Shown here: piece by piece, positions 6,178 through 9,599 of the stretch
Numbering within the stretch: the first letter of the stretch is position 1
How the letters are laid out: each line of letters opens with the position of its first letter
DNA from: Methylococcaceae bacterium
GTDB taxonomy: Bacteria > Pseudomonadota > Gammaproteobacteria > Methylococcales > Methylomonadaceae
Length of the DNA: 9,599 nt
NCBI GenBank assembly: GCA_947505055.1
Contig: CANNLO010000164.1
Coordinates: 1 to 9,599, forward strand
Reading direction: 5' to 3'
Made by a program: the position numbers and the translations under genes
Notes under the pieces: model-generated
Told to the model about the DNA's origin: nothing
Databases searched by the model: none
Seen by the model: only the letters and a program-made list of their open reading frames with translations

Positions 6178-8417
6178 GCTGCATCCCCTAATTTATTAGG
6201 AAAATTGCCAGAGTTTAAATCTTCGCGTTCAACTAAAGAGTAGTAAGCAGAAGCTGGAACCTTTCCTGGGAACCAGCCGTTCACTTCTGCTTTTCTGATG
6301 TTATTTCCTATAATCTCAGCCAATAAAGGTGGAAATGCATTGCCAACTTGGATGCATTGCTCTTGTCTTGAGCCTAAAAACTCCATGCTGTCTGGAAAAG
6401 TTTGAATTCGAGCCGCTTCTCTAACTGTTAACGCTCGGTTAAGCCATGGGTGTATAGGGAATGCATTGTGCCCTGGAACCATGGTGAAAGCAGGTCGGTT
6501 GCGATGTAATCGTTTAAAAACGTGTGAGTAATTTTTAACTACATCAGTTCTGTAACCAGTACGTAAATGATCAGGTAAGGCTTCTATATCAAGACGACCT
6601 CCTTCGGGAATGTACTTATATCTTTCAACAAGTAAAGGCTTATGCTTCATTGCTACATGACATGTAAATCTTTCATGCGATCTTTCAGTGGCTAAGTCAG
6701 AAATCACTTCACCAACAGTTCTGTATGGATTTTGCCAATCTTTTGGTTCGGCGAAGAATTTTTTCTTGGGCCAAGGGATGATATGACCTGTGCGATTTCC
6801 TATGATGAGCAATCTGCGACGTAACTGTGGGACACCATATTCAGCAGCGTTTAATATACGAGCCTCACACTGCTCATATCCGACAGCTTTGAATTCATCT
6901 AAGAGAGTATTAAGGAAAAGTCCTGCATCTAGATTAGCTAAGCCGGGAACGTTTTCCATGATGAACCATCTCGGATTAACCCTTTGAACAATATCAAGGA
7001 AAGAATAAACTAACTTATTACGAGGGTCGTCATGAGGTGTGTACCCACGTGTATTTACAAATCTTCGCTTTCCAAAAATAGAGAAACCCTGGCATGGGGG
7101 GCCGCCTGCAACAATTCCGACATCGTGATTTAAAACACTGTCTACAATAGCATTACGTATTTCATCGTCCGCAATGCTAGCTTCCATGTGTTTAGTATGT
7201 GGAAAAAAAGATTGATGAGTAGCGCTTGCATTTTTGTTTATATCTACACCTAAGAGGGGTAGCCAATTTGCTCGTTCTAGTCCTAGGGAGATTCCACCAG
7301 CCCCACAAAAAAGATCCATAAACCCAGAATCAAAGTTCTTGCTAGTTGGTTTTTTGCGATTAACGACGAGAGGTCTTGCAGCTACAACTGGCATTTTCGA
7401 CTTTTTAGTTCGGGCATGCTCCAAAATGGATCGACCCAGCGCAGCAGCCATAGTAGGCGGCACAGCATTACCAACTAATATGCACTGATTTCTGCGGTCG
7501 CCTTTAAAAATAATATCATCAGGAAATGTTTGTATCCGTGCGGCCTCTCTTGGAGTCAAGCTACGGTGTAATGTTGGATGAATAGGAAATGCATTATTTC
7601 CGGGAACCATTGTCAGTGCAGGTAATTTCCTATGTAACCTTTTATAGGTATTGCCGAAATTGGCTCTGCGTATTTCTATCGGCAGTTCATCTGGTGGAGG
7701 TAGACGCCCCCCTTCAGGGATCAGTTTATAACGCATCACAACTATTTCTGAATGAGAAAGAGCTATATGGTTTGGGATTTCAGTTCCTTTATTTACCAAA
7801 TCACCAATTGCATCTTCGGTGGTAAGATAAGGCGTATCTGTTAACGGACCATGTGAGGGTAAAGGAAAGGAAAATGACGCAGCATGCCGAGTACCAAAAA
7901 AAAATACTCGATTACGGATTTGTGGAACACCAAAATCAGCCGCATTCAAAACTGCCCAATTCATCGAATACCCCATATTTTCAAAAGTTTCGATAATATA
8001 ATCTTTAAATCTTCCTTCATACATCGTGGTAAGCGACTTAACATTCTCCATGAGAATAAACTTAGGGGTAAGCTCATCCACAATTCTTGCGAAAGCACCA
8101 AAAAGCTCATTTTTAGGATTAGCGGACATTTTGTCGCCTAAGGTAGAAAAGCCTTGGCACGGAGGGCCTCCAACTATTATGTCAGGTCTCTTACCGCCAG
8201 CTGCCTCCATAAGACGTGCACCGGTGAGTTTTCGAGCATCTTCACAAATAAAAGGTACTTCGGGTCGGTTCCTTTTGTGTGTGTCCGCAGCATAAGGAGA
8301 AATATCACTAGCAACAGCAATGTGAAACCCAACTTGCTCAAGCCCCAAGTGTAGTCCTCCAGCGCCAGAAAATAAAGCAAATGCTGTTAGACTTTTAGTA
8401 TTTAACTCTGTTGACAT
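6174..8417 (-). CDS. Double-domain DNA cytosine-C5 methyltransferase
   Basis: Protein of 747 residues from ATG 8417, with GGAA 9 bases upstream as ribosome site. It holds two complete C5-methyltransferase domains in tandem, about twice the usual length of this family. Domain 1 (about 11-335) has FSGAGG at 16-21, GGPPCQGFS with catalytic Cys87, ENV at 124-126, QIRNR at 166-170 and VGNAVPP at 315-321. Domain 2 (about 366-712) has DLFCGAGG at 368-375, GGPPCQGFS with Cys442, ENV at 488-490, QLRRR at 531-535 and VGNAFPP at 691-697. Both transfer a methyl group from S-adenosylmethionine to C5 of cytosine. The target-recognition regions are alike: each has RYK-IPEGGRL, KRLHR, TMVPG-NAFPIHP and REAARIQTFPD. 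That suggests internal duplication, with each half methylating one strand of the same or a closely related site. Domain 1 has Ala14 where domain 2 and most relatives have Asp in motif I. It is the first gene of the R-M operon. Confidence 0.93.
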   Translation of the reverse strand: MSTELNTKSLTAFALFSGAGGLHLGLEQVGFHIAVASDISPYAADTHKRNRPEVPFICEDARKLTGARLMEAAGGKRPDIIVGGPPCQGFSTLGDKMSANPKNELFGAFARIVDELTPKFILMENVKSLTTMYEGRFKDYIIETFENMGYSMNWAVLNAADFGVPQIRNRVFFFGTRHAASFSFPLPSHGPLTDTPYLTTEDAIGDLVNKGTEIPNHIALSHSEIVVMRYKLIPEGGRLPPPDELPIEIRRANFGNTYKRLHRKLPALTMVPGNNAFPIHPTLHRSLTPREAARIQTFPDDIIFKGDRRNQCILVGNAVPPTMAAALGRSILEHARTKKSKMPVVAARPLVVNRKKPTSKNFDSGFMDLFCGAGGISLGLERANWLPLLGVDINKNASATHQSFFPHTKHMEASIADDEIRNAIVDSVLNHDVGIVAGGPPCQGFSIFGKRRFVNTRGYTPHDDPRNKLVYSFLDIVQRVNPRWFIMENVPGLANLDAGLFLNTLLDEFKAVGYEQCEARILNAAEYGVPQLRRRLLIIGNRTGHIIPWPKKKFFAEPKDWQNPYRTVGEVISDLATERSHERFTCHVAMKHKPLLVERYKYIPEGGRLDIEALPDHLRTGYRTDVVKNYSHVFKRLHRNRPAFTMVPGHNAFPIHPWLNRALTVREAARIQTFPDSMEFLGSRQEQCIQVGNAFPPLLAEIIGNNIRKAEVNGWFPGKVPASAYYSLVEREDLNSGNFPNKLGDAA

Positions 8418-8560
8418 TATCTATATTTCCAACTTTTGATAGTGATTTTTAGCCTGAGACTAATTAACATTGTCGTCATAAAAAGACGATAAATACTATA
8501 TATTATTTGAATATTTTACATCATAACGCACCTATTTTTACTATTAAAAATACAGTGTTT
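8418..8560 (-). promoter_or_regulatory. Leader and probable promoter region of the R-M operon
   Basis: This AT-rich stretch lies directly upstream of the methyltransferase start and must hold the operon promoter if transcription begins locally. On the minus strand there are several TATAAT-like hexamers around 8490-8515 (for example TATAGT), but no clean -35, so no exact promoter is called. An inverted repeat TCGTC-N7-GACGA at 8473-8489 lies about 60 bases before the start codon and could be an operator or a 5' hairpin. No controller (C) protein gene is present nearby, so autoregulation by the methyltransferase or simple timing by gene order is possible. The GGAA ribosome site is at 8427-8430. 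Confidence 0.35.
8544..8557. repeat. Right copy of the 14-bp direct repeat flanking the R-M operon
   Basis: An exact second copy of TTAAAAATACAGTG (first copy at 4593-4606), same orientation, about 3.95 kb apart. The identity does not extend past the 14 bases on either side. Confidence 0.45.
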
Positions 8561-8582
8561 TCTGCAGTTAAGGGTAATTGAA

Positions 8583-8687
8583 TTACTTCCCCGTATAACG
8601 ATTATCTAAACGTAACTTAAATGCAAGATTAAACATACCGCTCCACTCCCAAGTCAGGTTACGCTTTTCAATAAAGCTAGGTAATGC
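8583..8687 (-). pseudogene. Orphan C-terminal coding fragment, unrecognised
   Basis: The minus-strand frame between stops at 8690-8688 and 8585-8583 encodes 34 residues that look like real protein: ALPSFIEKRNLTWEWSG, then MFNLAFKLRLDNRYTGK. It has two Trp in a short span, alternating hydrophobic and basic residues and a plausible C-terminus. There is no start codon except an internal ATG at 8636. It lies upstream of the methyltransferase gene on the same strand, and a nuclease remnant in the opposite orientation begins 20 bases away. I read it as the 3' end of a gene cut off by rearrangement. I cannot name the family, and a chance open frame is not excluded. Confidence 0.3.
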
Positions 8688-8707
8688 TTACACCTTAGGG
8701 TTAATGA

Positions 8708-8905
8708 GACGGCGCTACCTAGATGCATCATATTTCAGCTACAGTTAGAGATTGTGATTTTTTAAGAGAGTTGGTAATAAGAGGGTTAGGTTGGGAAGTA
8801 ATTCGTATATGGTCGATAGATTGGTGGATTGATTCTCAGACAGCTTTAGAACATGTCGATAAGCAATTACATATGCTATTGGATGAGTTTCGGTCGAAAG
8901 TTTAA
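8708..8905 (+). pseudogene. 3' remnant of a helicase/nuclease gene (MTES_1575/DUF559-like C-terminal domain)
   Basis: The frame reads DGAT at 8708-8719, a TAG at 8720, then MHHISATVRDCDFLRELVIR and GLGWEVIRIWSIDWW to the stop at 8903-8905. The string H-x-SATVRDxDxLRExVxRGLGWxxxRIWSxDWW is the conserved end of the nuclease-like (MTES_1575/DUF559, very-short-patch-repair-like) domain. That domain closes many very large superfamily I helicase proteins (DUF4011/DUF3320 type) found in defence islands. The codon where relatives carry a Tyr before the His is TAG, and the codon before DGAT is a TGA. The upstream catalytic part and the helicase, normally over 1000 residues, are absent. Only the last 65 or so codons survive, so this is a deletion scar and not a 60-residue gene. 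The resemblance is from memory but strong. Confidence 0.6.
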
Positions 8906-9447
8906 TGTTATCTTCTTTGCTGATGTTACTCTTCAAAGAAAGCAATTATATTTACCAGTATGAGATCTTATTCTATTGTTATTTATATTTTTTGTAAATT
9001 AATGGGCTGGAAATATGAGCGCTGAACTGGAAAGAAATAAAAGCTGATTAACAGTGCAGAGGCGTCAACAATATCTATGGAAATTACACAAAGAAACAGT
9101 AAGGAATTCTGAGATAAGTCATATCTAAAATTTATGGTTGAGAAATACTTTTAACTAAAAAAAGGCTTATTTTAATATTTAGTCTAGATTATTTAGTGAT
9201 GGTTTAGCTTGGTGCAGTAAAACAATCTCAGGTAGGTAAAACGATTTTGGAATAAAAAATTTGATGCTATTTAAATAGTGAAATGCTTCAAACAGATTCG
9301 GTTTCTGAAAGCTGAGATTAAACCGTTTGTTCCTGAAGAGATTAAATGAGTAATAAGTTATTGATGCCAGATAGACATATTTATACCGAAATCAAGGCGG
9401 TATTTTATGCCTGAATTATTGGCAGTTGTTGCGGTTGTTTTTTTGAT
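8906..9447. other. AT-rich gap without a convincing gene
   Basis: No frame longer than about 30 codons has both a start and protein-like content. Two short frames are worth noting. At 9278-9349 (+), GTG opens a frame ending QIRFLKAEIKPFVPEEIK, which faintly resembles the linker before the catalytic domain of tyrosine integrases (PFxPEEI). At 9407-9481 (+), ATG preceded by AAGGCGG opens a 24-codon hydrophobic frame ending VRQKCAKKVF. Neither is strong enough to call as a gene. Confidence 0.4.
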
Positions 9448-9468
9448 AGTGCGCCAAAAGTGCGCCAA
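9448..9468. repeat. Tandem 10-bp repeat near the tRNA end
   Basis: AGTGCGCCAA occurs at 9448-9457 and again at 9459-9468, one base apart, so the repeats lie on the same face of the helix (11-bp period). They are locally GC-rich in AT-rich DNA and lie about 100 bases from the tRNA 3' end. That is a usual position for arm-type binding sites of a tyrosine integrase; this role is inference. Confidence 0.5.
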
Positions 9469-9497
9469 GAAAGTTTTTTGATGATTCTTCAGCACAA

Positions 9498-9539
9498 TAA
9501 AAAATGGCCTAGAGAATCATAAAAACTCTCTAAGCCATT
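9498..9539 (-). terminator. Rho-independent terminator of the tRNA transcript
   Basis: AATGGC-C-TAGAGA at 9503-9515 pairs with TCTCTA-A-GCCATT at 9527-9539: a 13-bp stem with one mismatch and an 11-base loop. Read on the minus strand the hairpin is followed by a run of six T (complement of 9499-9504), as expected for termination of leftward transcription from the tRNA gene 32 bases away. On the plus strand the U tract is poor. Confidence 0.75.
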
Positions 9540-9570
9540 GGTTTCTTTGCACAACTCGGAAACCTATGTT

Positions 9571-9599
9571 TGGTACCGAGGGCCGGAATCGAACCGGCA
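9571..9599 (-). tRNA. tRNA-Leu-like gene, 3' end only (runs off the window)
   Basis: The minus strand reads a complete T arm, GCCGG-TTCGATT-CCGGC (complement of 9598-9582), the 3' acceptor strand CCTCGGT (9581-9575), discriminator A and an encoded CCA (9573-9571). The acceptor strand and discriminator A match gammaproteobacterial tRNA-Leu of the GAG type, whose 5' strand would be GCCGAGG. The anticodon lies outside the window, so the isotype is a judgement from the acceptor stem. The 3' end faces the island, the usual geometry when an element has integrated into the end of a tRNA gene. Confidence 0.8.

Noticed and set aside
6790..8354. Several plus-strand frames of 65-89 codons
   Set aside because: All lie antisense to the methyltransferase gene, whose motifs are unmistakable; none has a supported ribosome site.
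8745..8945. Minus-strand 66-codon frame
   Set aside because: It overlaps the nuclease remnant on the other strand, and only the plus-strand reading carries a recognisable conserved motif.
9346..9414. A 22-codon frame overlapping the start of the 24-codon hydrophobic frame at 9407
   Set aside because: Both are very short, no family resemblance is seen, and random short frames are common in this DNA; conservation data would be needed.
1..9599. CRISPR array, insertion-sequence ends or riboswitch
   Set aside because: No spaced repeat series, no transposase gene with terminal inverted repeats, and no recognisable aptamer were seen on either strand.

Overview
The window reads as an accessory defence island of a low-GC proteobacterium, most likely a gammaproteobacterium. 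The host call is inference. It rests on AT-rich DNA, the sequence of the tRNA 3' end at the right edge (CCA encoded, acceptor CCTCGGT, like gammaproteobacterial tRNA-Leu), and Shine-Dalgarno/GTG-overlap gene packing. There are no housekeeping genes apart from that tRNA. Two intact gene pairs point toward each other, and decayed gene pieces fill the space around them.

Layout. Positions 1-792 (+) hold the 3' part of a large SNF2-type helicase gene that starts before the window. It overlaps the next gene, 785-3904 (+), a roughly 1040-residue protein with an N-terminal sacsin/HSP90-like (GHKL) ATPase domain and a C-terminal four-cysteine zinc site. Positions 3905-4674 hold two broken genes: a PIN-like nuclease remnant with a frameshift in a T run, and a small secreted protein interrupted by an ochre codon. 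Positions 8417-4675 (-) hold a restriction-modification operon. A 747-residue protein made of two complete cytosine-C5 methyltransferase domains is followed, with a 4-base GTGA overlap, by a 500-residue PD-(D/E)XK endonuclease. Positions 8418-8905 hold the leader of that operon, an orphan coding fragment on the minus strand, and the 3' remnant of a large protein that ended in an MTES_1575/DUF559-like nuclease domain. Positions 8906-9570 are AT-rich and carry no convincing gene, but they contain a tandem 10-bp repeat and a terminator. The last 29 bases are the 3' end of a tRNA-Leu-like gene on the minus strand, a classic integration site.

How the genes work together. The methyltransferase should protect both strands of a site cut by the neighbouring endonuclease, making a self-contained Type II-like system. 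The helicase and sacsin-like ATPase look like a second, separate anti-invader module: a DNA translocase plus an ATP-driven conformational switch. I cannot match this pair to a named system. The remnants of at least two other defence-type genes, and a tRNA 3' end facing the island, suggest repeated gain and loss at one hotspot.
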